A stretch of DNA of 25,637 nt from the NCBI GenBank assembly GCA_964537825.1, contig CAZIDL010000035.1, positions 1-25,637 on the forward strand, written 5' to 3'. Made by a program: the position numbers and the translations under genes. Source of the stretch: CAZIDL01 sp964537825 (GTDB taxonomy: Bacteria; Bacteroidota; Bacteroidia; Flavobacteriales_D; CAYVSK01). Of the stretch, positions 14,125 to 21,202 are shown piece by piece (positions within the stretch are counted from its first letter, which is position 1; every line of letters starts with the position of its first letter). The notes beneath the pieces are model-generated. The model was not told the origin of the DNA and searched no databases. It worked only from the letters and a program-made list of their open reading frames with translations.

Positions 14125-16530
14125 TCATTTCTTTTGATCGCTATCCTTCTTCTTCAATTTATCGTTCATCTCTTTCAGCCGATGATCCACCTTGGCTTTG
14201 ATACTGTTCTTGGAGAAACCGCCTTTCTTGAGCCTTTTCCCGGCCTTCACTCCAGTCAACACCTCGATGCCTTCATCGATATGGCCAACGCTCCATATCC
14301 TGAAATCGCCCTTTTTCACTGCTTCCACCACTTCCTCTTTGAGCATCAGGTTCCTTACGTTCGTTCTCGGGATCATCACGCCTTGCTCCCCGTTCAACCC
14401 TTTCAGCATACAGACCTCGAAATAGCCTTCGATCTTCTGGTTCACCCCTCCGATCGCCTGGACTTCCCCTTTCTGGTTGACGGAGCCCGTAACAGCGATC
14501 CCCTGATGGATGGGGACCCCCGAAAGGCTCGATAGGATCGCATAAAGCTCGGTGCTCGAAGCGCTATCCCCATCGATCCCGGAGTAGCTCTGTTCAAAGA
14601 CGGTGCGCGCCGAGAGGTTGATAGCATGTTCCTGAGCGAAAGTGCTTTCGAGATACCCCTGAAGGATCTCCATGCCTTTGGTATGGATCGGCCCTCCAAG
14701 CTCAGCCTTCCTTTCCACGTCAACGATGCCGTTGGAACCCATCGCCGTAGAGACCGTGATGCGGCTCGGCTTCCCGAAGGATATATCGCCGGTATCCAGC
14801 ACAGCAAGGCCATTCACCTGCCCTAATTCCTGACCTGCAACATCGATATCGATCGTACCTTCCTGAATGAACTGATCCAGCTTGACCTGAACGAGGTTGG
14901 AGCGGTAGTGGGAGTTGTCGATCGCTTTCCGCACATGTTCGGAACGGACCTTTTCCTTTCCATCCTCCTTGGCATAATGGTCCGCCTCTCGCATGATATC
15001 AGAGATGTCCCCAAAATGCGTCGAAAGCCGGTCCTGATCGGCTACGATCCTGGAACTATGTTCAACGACCCTTGAAAGGGCGGACTTATCGAAGGGCAGA
15101 AAGCCTTCCTCCTTGCAGACTTTACCAACGAAGCCGAGGAAGTCATTCAGGTTCTTCTGATCCCGCTCCATCACGGTATCGAAATCCGCCCTTATCTTGA
15201 AGAGCTTGCGGAAATCGCTGTCGTATTCGTAAAGCAAGGAATAGAGCTGGCGATCGTCGATGAGGATGACCTTGACGTCCAACGGTACAGGCTGCGGCTT
15301 TAGGGTCTTGGTGGACATGAAGCCGAAGCGTTCTTCTGCCTCCTCGATATCGACCCGGCTGTTGCGGAGTGCCCGTTTAAGGGCATCCCAGGAGAAGGGG
15401 TTCAGAAGGAGTTCGCGCGCAGGTATCACCAGGTATCCACCGTTCGCCTGATGGAGGGACCCTGCTCGGATGAGCGTAAAATCGGTGATCAGTGCCCCGT
15501 ATTGGGACTCCTTTTCGATCTTCCCGAAGAGATTGTTGTAAGAAGGGTTCTGTTCGATAACCACGGGTGCCCCCCTCAATTCCGAATTGTCGACCAACAC
15601 GTTCACTTCGTACTTCTTGTACGGCTTGTCCTGCCACTGACTCTCCTGGCGCTGGAGGACCATCTTTTGTTTCTGCTGGGGCTGCTCCGCGAAATCCTGG
15701 AGGTTCTCCAAAATGTGCCCTTCAAGCTCCTTTAGATGTTCGGAGACGGCCTCCAACCGCTGATACTTTTCTCGGAGTTCTTCAAAAAGAGGGCCGATGG
15801 CGAATTCAGCCGTTTTCCGTTCCAGCTGCTGGAGCTGCTCGTTGGTCTCCCGTTCGATCTCCCGCGAGCGCTTGAGCGTTTTCCGGATCTCTTCGTTAAA
15901 GCGGTCCCGCTTATCGGCGATCCTCTTCCGTTCCTCCTTTTCGAGCGCGTTGAATTCGTCGTCCGTCATCTCGCGCCCATCCTTAACGGGCACTGTATAA
16001 ATGCCTGAAGAGGTGCTCTTGATGATCATCCCCTCTTTGCGGGCTCGTTCGTTGATGTCGCTGAAAAGCTCATTGCGACGCTCCTGCAGGTCTTCAAAGA
16101 GCTGCTTCTGTTCCTCGGCGAACTCTTCACTCTCAAAAGCCCGTTTGAGGGCTTGTCCGATCTCTTCCAGCAACTCCTCGATGTCCTTTCGAAAAGAACG
16201 AGCACTTCCTTCTTCAGGAAAATGAAGTTGGCGGGGGTTGTAACTATCCCTGAAATTATTGACGTAGACAATGTCCCCCGGATTCGGCTGTTCACTAGCC
16301 TCTTCAGCGAGGAAATCCTTAACAGCGGTCAACTTCCCCGTACCATGGCGCCCGGAAACGAAAATGTTAAAGCCTTTACCCCCGATACCCAAGCCAGTGC
16401 GTAGAGCATGTACGGCCCGCGGCTGCCCGATAATGGACTCAACCGGGGAGATCTCCTCGCTAGAGCTGCAATCCAGACTGTCTGAACTGCAACTGCGTCG
16501 CAGCTTGGAAGAAGATAAGGGCCTTACCAT
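14125..16530 (-). CDS. Lon-like ATP-dependent protease, AAA_32 family (S16)
   Basis: An 801-residue protein of the Lon-related AAA_32 family (the group that includes E. coli YcbZ), full length. The N-terminus keeps the family signature SPVESIIGQPRAVHAL, then a P-loop GRHGTGKL at 60-67, and a long charged coiled-coil insert (about 110-300). The AAA core follows with ANGGYLVIPAREL and PLDVKVILIDDRQLY (Walker B-like). The C-terminal S16 peptidase domain has its catalytic Ser656 in GIDGDSASST and Lys699 in GGVNQKIEG, the 43-residue spacing of classic Lon. The P-loop has Leu where Ser/Thr normally follows the lysine. A Lys/Asp-rich tail ends the protein. Substrates are unknown; the family is cytoplasmic and ATP-linked. 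It lies 25 bases downstream of the Gre-like gene on the same strand, probably one transcript. Confidence 0.9.
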   Translation of the reverse strand: MVRPLSSSKLRRSCSSDSLDCSSSEEISPVESIIGQPRAVHALRTGLGIGGKGFNIFVSGRHGTGKLTAVKDFLAEEASEQPNPGDIVYVNNFRDSYNPRQLHFPEEGSARSFRKDIEELLEEIGQALKRAFESEEFAEEQKQLFEDLQERRNELFSDINERARKEGMIIKSTSSGIYTVPVKDGREMTDDEFNALEKEERKRIADKRDRFNEEIRKTLKRSREIERETNEQLQQLERKTAEFAIGPLFEELREKYQRLEAVSEHLKELEGHILENLQDFAEQPQQKQKMVLQRQESQWQDKPYKKYEVNVLVDNSELRGAPVVIEQNPSYNNLFGKIEKESQYGALITDFTLIRAGSLHQANGGYLVIPARELLLNPFSWDALKRALRNSRVDIEEAEERFGFMSTKTLKPQPVPLDVKVILIDDRQLYSLLYEYDSDFRKLFKIRADFDTVMERDQKNLNDFLGFVGKVCKEEGFLPFDKSALSRVVEHSSRIVADQDRLSTHFGDISDIMREADHYAKEDGKEKVRSEHVRKAIDNSHYRSNLVQVKLDQFIQEGTIDIDVAGQELGQVNGLAVLDTGDISFGKPSRITVSTAMGSNGIVDVERKAELGGPIHTKGMEILQGYLESTFAQEHAINLSARTVFEQSYSGIDGDSASSTELYAILSSLSGVPIHQGIAVTGSVNQKGEVQAIGGVNQKIEGYFEVCMLKGLNGEQGVMIPRTNVRNLMLKEEVVEAVKKGDFRIWSVGHIDEGIEVLTGVKAGKRLKKGGFSKNSIKAKVDHRLKEMNDKLKKKDSDQKK

Positions 16531-16555
16531 AGGGTGGGTATTTTAAAAAGAGGGG

Positions 16556-17017
16556 TCAGTAGAGGTCCCTGATCTCGTAGTCCTTTCCGCGGAACGTGAA
16601 TCGATCTCCCTTCCGCTTTCCGATCATCGCACCGTAGATCGGCGCACGCGTTGAGATCCCGAAGATCTCCTTTCCATCGACCTCGAACGCTTCGATGCCG
16701 ATGGAAATGTAAAAGGTCATCTTGTCCGTTTCAACCACCGAACCGATCGTGACCTGGTCGTGAAGTTTTTCGATGCGAAGTTTGTTGAGGAAGTCCAGTT
16801 CCGATCGAGCGATCTCCTGTTGATGGGCCAGGTGATCCACGTATTCGAGCATTTCTTCACGGGTCGATTCCCAATAGTCATGAAGATCGATATCGTCTTT
16901 TTCGGCACTTTCTTTCCGTCTTTCGATGGCTTCGTTCAGATCCTGGACCACCTGTTGCTGTTTCTCTTTGGCCGCCTGCAGAACCTTTTTCTTGAATTCG
17001 AGTTTATCCATTTCCAT
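16556..17017 (-). CDS. GreA/GreB-like transcription elongation factor
   Basis: A 153-residue protein with the Gre layout. A long N-terminal helical hairpin (about 1-85) with an acidic stretch EKDDIDLHD at the expected tip region is followed by a C-terminal FKBP-like domain: VTIGSVVETDKMTFYISIG, then RAPIYGAMIGKRKGDRFTF and a YEIRDLY ending. Gre factors enter the RNA polymerase secondary channel and stimulate cleavage of backtracked RNA; related Gfh/Rnk-type proteins compete for the same channel, so the exact activity is uncertain. The frame is open up to 17080, but a perfect -7 promoter element at 17039-17046 lies inside that extension. The ATG at 17017 (or 17011) is therefore the likely start. 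It heads an apparent operon with the Lon-like protease. Confidence 0.78.
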   Translation of the reverse strand: MEMDKLEFKKKVLQAAKEKQQQVVQDLNEAIERRKESAEKDDIDLHDYWESTREEMLEYVDHLAHQQEIARSELDFLNKLRIEKLHDQVTIGSVVETDKMTFYISIGIEAFEVDGKEIFGISTRAPIYGAMIGKRKGDRFTFRGKDYEIRDLY

Positions 17018-17038
17018 AGCTGTTGATCGAATAGAGCG

Positions 17039-17046
17039 CAAATATA
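17039..17046 (-). promoter_or_regulatory. Promoter -7 element of the gre-like/lon-like operon
   Basis: Reads TATATTTG on the minus strand, an exact TAnnTTTG match, 21 bases before the ATG at 17017. A TTCGGT stretch lies about 19 bases upstream in the place of the -33 box. This rules out the longer in-frame start at 17080. Confidence 0.65.
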
Positions 17047-17101
17047 TCTTAATGACCCCGACGGGACCGAAGCTGGACATTTATCGTAAATGGAAAGGCT
17101 G

Positions 17102-17109
17102 TAACTTTT
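17102..17109 (+). promoter_or_regulatory. Promoter -7 element of the exported-protein gene
   Basis: TAACTTTT, one mismatch from TAnnTTTG, 27 bases before the ATG at 17137, with a T-rich triplet about 20 bases upstream. It is divergent from the gre-like promoter 55 bases away. Confidence 0.45.
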
Positions 17110-17136
17110 CTGTTGAAGAACGTAGAAAGGGGGTCC

Positions 17137-17697
17137 ATGCTTAGGATATTGCGTTATACGGTGACCGCAGCAGCTTTGCCCCTCTTTTTGCTAGTTTCCG
17201 TGGCTCACATTCCGGATGCACAAGGACAATCCACCCTTTCCATCAAAGGCAGTTTAAAAAAGGACGGGAAGGCCTTCAAAAAAGGGAAGGTCCTGCTTTA
17301 CGAGCGCAACGAGATCGTCGGAAAGACCGAACCGAATTGGCGGGGAAAGTTCTCCTTCGAGCTATCGCTCAATTCCCATTACACCGTAGAGATCCGCTCA
17401 AAAGGACACATGCCGAAACGGGTCAGCTTTGACACCCGGATCCCGAAGGACGTTGAGGGGGCGGACCCTTCGCGCTTCGATTTCGACGTGATCATGCTCG
17501 AAAAGAAGCGCATCCCGGAGGGGAAAGAAGGCATCTTCGACTTTCCGGTGGGCAGGGTCTTTTTCGACCCCTACAAGAAGGAGTTCCGCTTCAACGACAG
17601 CTATACTTCAAAGATCCGAAGGGAATTCCGCAAGGCCCTCGATGTGGAGATGCAGAGCATGGATAACGGATCGAGCGACTCCCTGATCACAAAGTGA
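17137..17697 (+). CDS. Exported protein with carboxypeptidase-regulatory-like beta domain
   Basis: A 186-residue protein with an N-terminal signal peptide (LRYTVTAAALPLFLLVSV...DAQGQ) and start ATG at 17137, preceded by AAAGGGGG, one of the few Shine-Dalgarno-like sequences in the window. The mature part begins STLSIKGSLKKDGKAFKKGKVLLYERNEIVGK and continues with a beta-rich repeat of the kind seen in CarboxypepD_reg-like domains of Bacteroidota exported proteins (KTEPNWRGKFSFELSLNSHYTVEIRSKGH in two pieces). A charged C-terminal region follows. No enzymatic motif and no lipobox are seen. The function is unknown; it may be periplasmic. Its last codons form the left half of a terminator shared with the convergent carbonic anhydrase gene. 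Confidence 0.8.
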   Translation: MLRILRYTVTAAALPLFLLVSVAHIPDAQGQSTLSIKGSLKKDGKAFKKGKVLLYERNEIVGKTEPNWRGKFSFELSLNSHYTVEIRSKGHMPKRVSFDTRIPKDVEGADPSRFDFDVIMLEKKRIPEGKEGIFDFPVGRVFFDPYKKEFRFNDSYTSKIRREFRKALDVEMQSMDNGSSDSLITK

Positions 17698-17705
17698 TCT
17701 TTTTT
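17685..17705 (+). terminator. Terminator overlapping the stop codon
   Basis: GATCAC (17685-17690), loop AAA, GTGATC (17694-17699), then six T. The stop codon TGA lies inside the right arm, so the coding end and the terminator share sequence. The T-run also includes the stop codon of the convergent carbonic anhydrase gene. Confidence 0.7.
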
Positions 17706-18312
17706 AAGCGATCCATTCCACTTCACCACTGCCGACATCGTAGAACCCCCCTACGATCCCCACGGATCCTTTTTCCTCCAGATCAGCAAGGGTGGGGCTC
17801 TCTTTACGGATCCGCTCCATGGAACGTCGAACGTTCTCCCGGGAGACTTCATCCGGAAAAGAAGGGTCGTTGCGGTCCATCCGGCCAGCCACCTCATCGA
17901 TGGCAGGGCGGATCTTGTGAAGGAGCGGGGTCAGATTGCCCATTTCCACATCGTTGCAAGCTCCTTTAACGGCTCCACAAGAGCTATGCCCCATTACGAC
18001 GATGAGAGGGGTCCCGGCCAAAGCGCAAGCGAATTCCATGCTCCCGAGCAGGTCTTCGCTGATCACATTCCCGGCGACCCGACCTGTGAAAAGATCCCCG
18101 ATCCCTTCGTCAAAAACGGTCTCCGCTGGCACCCTTGAATCGACGCAACCTAACACGAAAGCATAAGGGTGCTGTCCTCTCTTGGTTTTTGAAACTTCCT
18201 CCTTCAGATCACGGGGTTTGCTCTCACCCCTCAGGAATCGTTCATTGCCTTCTTTCAACCGTTCAAGGGCTTTTTGGGGAGTGGTTGCCTTTTGCTCCTC
18301 TTCGCTTGTCAT
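17704..18312 (-). CDS. Beta-class carbonic anhydrase
   Basis: A 202-residue enzyme that interconverts CO2 and bicarbonate. The zinc ligands are all visible: Cys56 and Asp58-Ser-Arg60 in LGCVDSRVP, His109 and Cys112 in VMGHSSCGAVKGA. GRVAGNV at 77-83 and a C-terminal VGIVGGFYDVGSGEVEWI complete the family pattern. No signal peptide, so it is cytoplasmic, where it could supply bicarbonate to carboxylases such as the pyruvate carboxylase at the left end of the window. It has its own promoter and lies downstream of, and on the same strand as, the DUF481 gene (52 bases away). Confidence 0.95.
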   Translation of the reverse strand: MTSEEEQKATTPQKALERLKEGNERFLRGESKPRDLKEEVSKTKRGQHPYAFVLGCVDSRVPAETVFDEGIGDLFTGRVAGNVISEDLLGSMEFACALAGTPLIVVMGHSSCGAVKGACNDVEMGNLTPLLHKIRPAIDEVAGRMDRNDPSFPDEVSRENVRRSMERIRKESPTLADLEEKGSVGIVGGFYDVGSGEVEWIA

Positions 18313-18332
18313 GGAACCGGAATTTGGAAGGT

Positions 18333-18340
18333 CAAAGATA
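18333..18340 (-). promoter_or_regulatory. Promoter -7 element of the carbonic anhydrase gene
   Basis: TATCTTTG on the minus strand, an exact match, 20 bases before the ATG at 18312. A TTTG 25 bases upstream overlaps the stop codon of the DUF481 gene and could be a stretched -33 box. Identical to the mutB -7 element. Confidence 0.6.
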
Positions 18341-18364
18341 ATCGCTGATCAGACACTGGATCGG

Positions 18365-19153
18365 TCAAACCTCGATCAAAACCCCTAGATCGACCCCGAG
18401 ATCGGAAGGAACGATCGCTCCAGGAGGCTTGGAGTCCATGCGCCAGTAAAAGGTCACATCGAACTGGAAATGCTCCGTAAGTCGGGTCAGTAGTGACAAC
18501 TCCTCAAGAGCTCTTATATCCGAGAGATCGGAGACTTTGGGTTGGAAGTAGGCCGTATTGAGAATGCTGACATTCTCGCCGAGCGCTTTCCGGAACACAA
18601 GGACGCTCGTAAAACGCCAATCCCGATGAACACTGACCTCATCCTCGTTCAAACGAGAGCGGTCCAGCAACTCATATTCCCACATGACCCCGCCCCCCAG
18701 ATCAAAGTGACCGGTATCCTTGAAAGGGAAGCTCCTGCGGATCCCCGTTCCAACGATGCCCCGTTCTTTAAGGATGAGCGTATAATTCGTTTGGAATTGG
18801 GCGAAGCTGTAGGATTGCCAGTGCCCGTTCGTCCCGAAATAGCGGGAATACCGAAGCTGTCCGTAATTGTTGTCCAGGCTTTTCACTCCGTCCTGCTCGA
18901 AAAAAGTACTACCTCCGACCAAACGCAGCCAATACTTAGGATCCCGATATCCGAACATCCCGTCGGCGTTGATGTCCAAAAGCTCTATATTCCCGGTGGC
19001 AGCAGCACCCTTTGCATTGAGCGATCCGTGCAATCCTTTATTAGGCGCTGGTTCGCTCTTTTCGGTATTGATGATGGTCTGGGTCTGGCCGTACAGCTTA
19101 TGGAAGGGGAAAAGGAAGAGCAGGAGAACCAGAAGCTTCGCTTTCATGTCCAT
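18365..19153 (-). CDS. DUF481-family outer-membrane beta-barrel protein
   Basis: A 262-residue exported protein with a signal peptide (MDMKAKLLVLLLFLFPFHKLYGQ). The open frame extends upstream to 19228, but the ATG at 19153 (or 19147) gives the proper signal sequence. The mature part alternates polar and hydrophobic residues in a series of beta strands (GHWQSYSFAQFQTNYTLILKE..., GHFDLGGGVMWEYELLDR...). It contains the YSRYFGTNGHWQSYSFAQFQ stretch and RLTEHFQFDVTFYWRMDSKPP typical of the DUF481/YdiY group, and ends in a hydrophobic strand (LGVDLGVLIEV). DUF481 proteins are outer-membrane barrels of unknown role, some linked to salt stress. Family assignment is by overall pattern. Confidence 0.75.
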   Translation of the reverse strand: MDMKAKLLVLLLFLFPFHKLYGQTQTIINTEKSEPAPNKGLHGSLNAKGAAATGNIELLDINADGMFGYRDPKYWLRLVGGSTFFEQDGVKSLDNNYGQLRYSRYFGTNGHWQSYSFAQFQTNYTLILKERGIVGTGIRRSFPFKDTGHFDLGGGVMWEYELLDRSRLNEDEVSVHRDWRFTSVLVFRKALGENVSILNTAYFQPKVSDLSDIRALEELSLLTRLTEHFQFDVTFYWRMDSKPPGAIVPSDLGVDLGVLIEV

Positions 19154-19200
19154 GTCAAAGAGAAGCTGAATACCATAGGCTTTTAGGGGTGAACGGGCTG

Positions 19201-19208
19201 CGAAATTA
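19201..19208 (-). promoter_or_regulatory. Possible promoter -7 element of the DUF481 gene
   Basis: TAATTTCG on the minus strand, one mismatch from TAnnTTTG and identical to the element before the glutamate dehydrogenase gene. It ends 47 bases upstream of the ATG at 19153, with TTTG about 17 bases further upstream. Confidence 0.35.
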
Positions 19209-19330
19209 GGGACCTTATCGCTCATCAAAGTGCTGCGATCTTAGGAAGGAAAGAGCTGGTCCAAAGGAACTAACACCCGATCCTGAAGAATTTTAAGGGA
19301 AAGGCACCTGTGGCTCGCCCCGTTCCCATC

Positions 19331-19338
19331 TACCTTCG
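19331..19338 (+). promoter_or_regulatory. Possible promoter -7 element of the exonuclease/GIY-YIG gene
   Basis: TACCTTCG, one mismatch from TAnnTTTG (the same T-to-C change seen at 22248 and 19201), 17 bases before the ATG at 19356. A -33 box is not clear. Confidence 0.35.
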
Positions 19339-19355
19339 GATCCGGAAGCGTTTTC

Positions 19356-20726
19356 ATGTATGCGATCGTCGACATCGAAACGACCGGCTCCTCAGGAACG
19401 GAGGATGGTATCACGGAGGTCGCTGTCGTTCTTCACGACGGAAAAAAGCAAGTGGACGAATACAGCACCCTTCTGAACCCGGGTTGCTCCATTCCCCCCA
19501 ACATTTCATTCCTTACCGGTATCGACGACGCGATGGTGAAGGAGGCACCCGCTTTCGGCGATATCGCTCCCGAATTGCACCGCTGGCTGGAGGGACACGT
19601 TTTCGTGGCCCACAACGTTCATTTCGACCTCAGCTTCCTCCGGAAAGCCTTTGCCGAAGAAGGATACGAGCTTCGTCCGCAAAAGCTCTGTACGGTAAGA
19701 GCGAGCCGGAAGATCTTTCCCGGGCTCCCCTCCTATGGGCTCGATCAGCTCTGCAAACAACTCCAGATCAGCAACAAGGGACGCCACCGTGCATGGGGGG
19801 ATGCACGCGCCACAGCACAACTTCTCGAACAGCTCCTCAAGAAGGACCACCGCGGCACCGTTCCCGCCCTTATTCACCATCCCGGAAAAGAAAGCTCCCT
19901 CCCTCCTAACCTACCGAAAGAACGCTTCGAAGAGCTTCCTCAACGACCGGGGGTCTACTTCTTCCACGATCGCTCAGGAAAGGTGATCTATGTTGGTAAG
20001 GCCCGAAAGGTCCGGGATCGGGTCCTCCAACACTTTCAAGGCGATCAGCTCAGCAAGCTGCGCCTCAAACAAGCAGTACGCGACATCTCTCATCGGGAGA
20101 CGGGCAATGAGCTCATCGCCGAGCTTATGGAATCCGCATCCATCAGGAAACACATGCCCCCTTTCAACAAGGCCCAAAAATTCACCCAAAAGAACTACGG
20201 CCTGATCCCTTATACCGATCGATCCGGTCACCCGCGATTCGGGATCCTTCCCCAAGACGGTGTCCAGGACCCCTTGATCAGCTTTGGAAGGATCGCAGAG
20301 GCCCGGAACTTCCTTTGGCAAAAAGTGGAACGGTGGGGGCTTTGTCCCAAACTCTGCAACCTGCAGACCCTTTCAGGTCCTTGCACCCATTATGGGAAAG
20401 GAAAGTGCATGGGCGTTTGTAACGGAACCGACGCGCCGGAAGCGTACAGGGAACGTTTTCATAACGCGCTCGCCGACATTCAGGACGAAGAAGCCCAAAG
20501 TTTTATGATCATCGGAAAAGGCCGGGAAGAAGGAGAGCGAGCGCTCGTTTTCGTGGAGAACGGCAATTATTTGGGCTATACTTATCTGGACGAAAAGAAC
20601 GAGCTCGATGATATCGAGCGAATCAAAACCTTCATGACCCGCCAAGAGGACAATAGCGATACCCGACGCATCATCCGGAAGTACCTTCAGAAGCCGAAAG
20701 GAATGCAAGTCCTGGACTTGGGGTGA
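19356..20726 (+). CDS. DEDDh exonuclease fused to GIY-YIG (UvrC/Cho-like) nuclease
   Basis: A 456-residue two-domain DNA repair-type protein. Residues 1-165 are a DNA polymerase III epsilon-like 3'-5' exonuclease. Asp6 and Glu8 lie in IVDIETTG, Asp91 in HFDLSFL, His144 and Asp149 in GRHRAWGDA, giving all metal ligands. Residues about 190-275 are a GIY-YIG nuclease domain: RPGVYFFHD, VIYVGKA (210-216), and the ELIAELMESASIRKHMPPFN helix with Glu259, as in UvrC and Cho. A cysteine cluster follows at 330, 334, 343, 351 and 355 (GLCPKLC, GPC, GKCMGVC), resembling the 4Fe-4S-type cysteines of UvrC. The C-terminal 100 residues have no recognised domain. This fusion is known in Bacteroidota and some other bacteria; its substrate is unproven, presumably damaged DNA. 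Confidence 0.92.
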   Translation: MYAIVDIETTGSSGTEDGITEVAVVLHDGKKQVDEYSTLLNPGCSIPPNISFLTGIDDAMVKEAPAFGDIAPELHRWLEGHVFVAHNVHFDLSFLRKAFAEEGYELRPQKLCTVRASRKIFPGLPSYGLDQLCKQLQISNKGRHRAWGDARATAQLLEQLLKKDHRGTVPALIHHPGKESSLPPNLPKERFEELPQRPGVYFFHDRSGKVIYVGKARKVRDRVLQHFQGDQLSKLRLKQAVRDISHRETGNELIAELMESASIRKHMPPFNKAQKFTQKNYGLIPYTDRSGHPRFGILPQDGVQDPLISFGRIAEARNFLWQKVERWGLCPKLCNLQTLSGPCTHYGKGKCMGVCNGTDAPEAYRERFHNALADIQDEEAQSFMIIGKGREEGERALVFVENGNYLGYTYLDEKNELDDIERIKTFMTRQEDNSDTRRIIRKYLQKPKGMQVLDLG

Positions 20727-20759
20727 TAGCTCCATCCTTTCCATTTTCCCGCAGTTTAC

Positions 20760-20767
20760 TACCTTGG
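20760..20767 (+). promoter_or_regulatory. Possible promoter -7 element of the lipoprotein gene
   Basis: TACCTTGG, one mismatch from TAnnTTTG, 29 bases before the ATG at 20797. It covers the TTG at 20764, so that upstream in-frame start is unlikely to be used. Confidence 0.35.
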
Positions 20768-20796
20768 CAAGAAGAGACCATTCCGGATCACGCCCT

Positions 20797-21183
20797 ATGT
20801 CCTTTCGAACACGCCCCATTACTGGAAGCTTGGCGATCATCCTTTGCGCTTGGCTCGCCCTTGCATGTACGCGGGAGAAAGCTGCTTGCGGGGAGAAAGC
20901 CGGTACCGGGCTCGTCTGCGTTCATTATCAGCAGAGCATTTGTGCCAATCCTTGGGGAGCAGCCCTTAACGGAGATACGCTCCTTCAAGTGATCCGTGAA
21001 CGCTATGACAGCATGGGCGTGACCTTCTACCGCCTGCGCTACCAACAAAGCCAGCCTGACTTCTCCTTTCCGTTCGATTGTGAGGACAATAGCGGGACGG
21101 TCGTCTGTGGTTCTGTGGAAAAAGGAGAGGACCTGAAGCTCATCAAAGAAGATGGCTTTCAGGAAGGGAAAGGTTGTGATTGA
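20797..21183 (+). CDS. Small Cys-containing lipoprotein of unknown function
   Basis: A 128-residue protein with a type II signal: positive N-terminus MSFRTRPITG, hydrophobic core SLAIILCAWLALAC and lipobox LALAC ending in Cys24. The mature protein holds several more cysteines (ACGEK, LVCVHY, SICANPW, DCEDNSGTVVCG, final CD), suggesting disulfides outside the cytoplasm. I do not recognise a family. The start is at the ATG that leads into the lipoprotein signal; a TTG-initiated longer form at 20764 is less likely. The esterase gene follows after 19 bases on the same strand, so the two are probably co-transcribed exported proteins. Confidence 0.72.
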   Translation: MSFRTRPITGSLAIILCAWLALACTREKAACGEKAGTGLVCVHYQQSICANPWGAALNGDTLLQVIRERYDSMGVTFYRLRYQQSQPDFSFPFDCEDNSGTVVCGSVEKGEDLKLIKEDGFQEGKGCD

Positions 21184-21202
21184 GCTTTTTCGTTACGAAA
21201 GG

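Noticed and set aside
16968..17080. Longer N-terminus for the Gre-like protein (start at 17080).
   Set aside because: A perfect -7 promoter element lies within the extension, so the start must be downstream of it.
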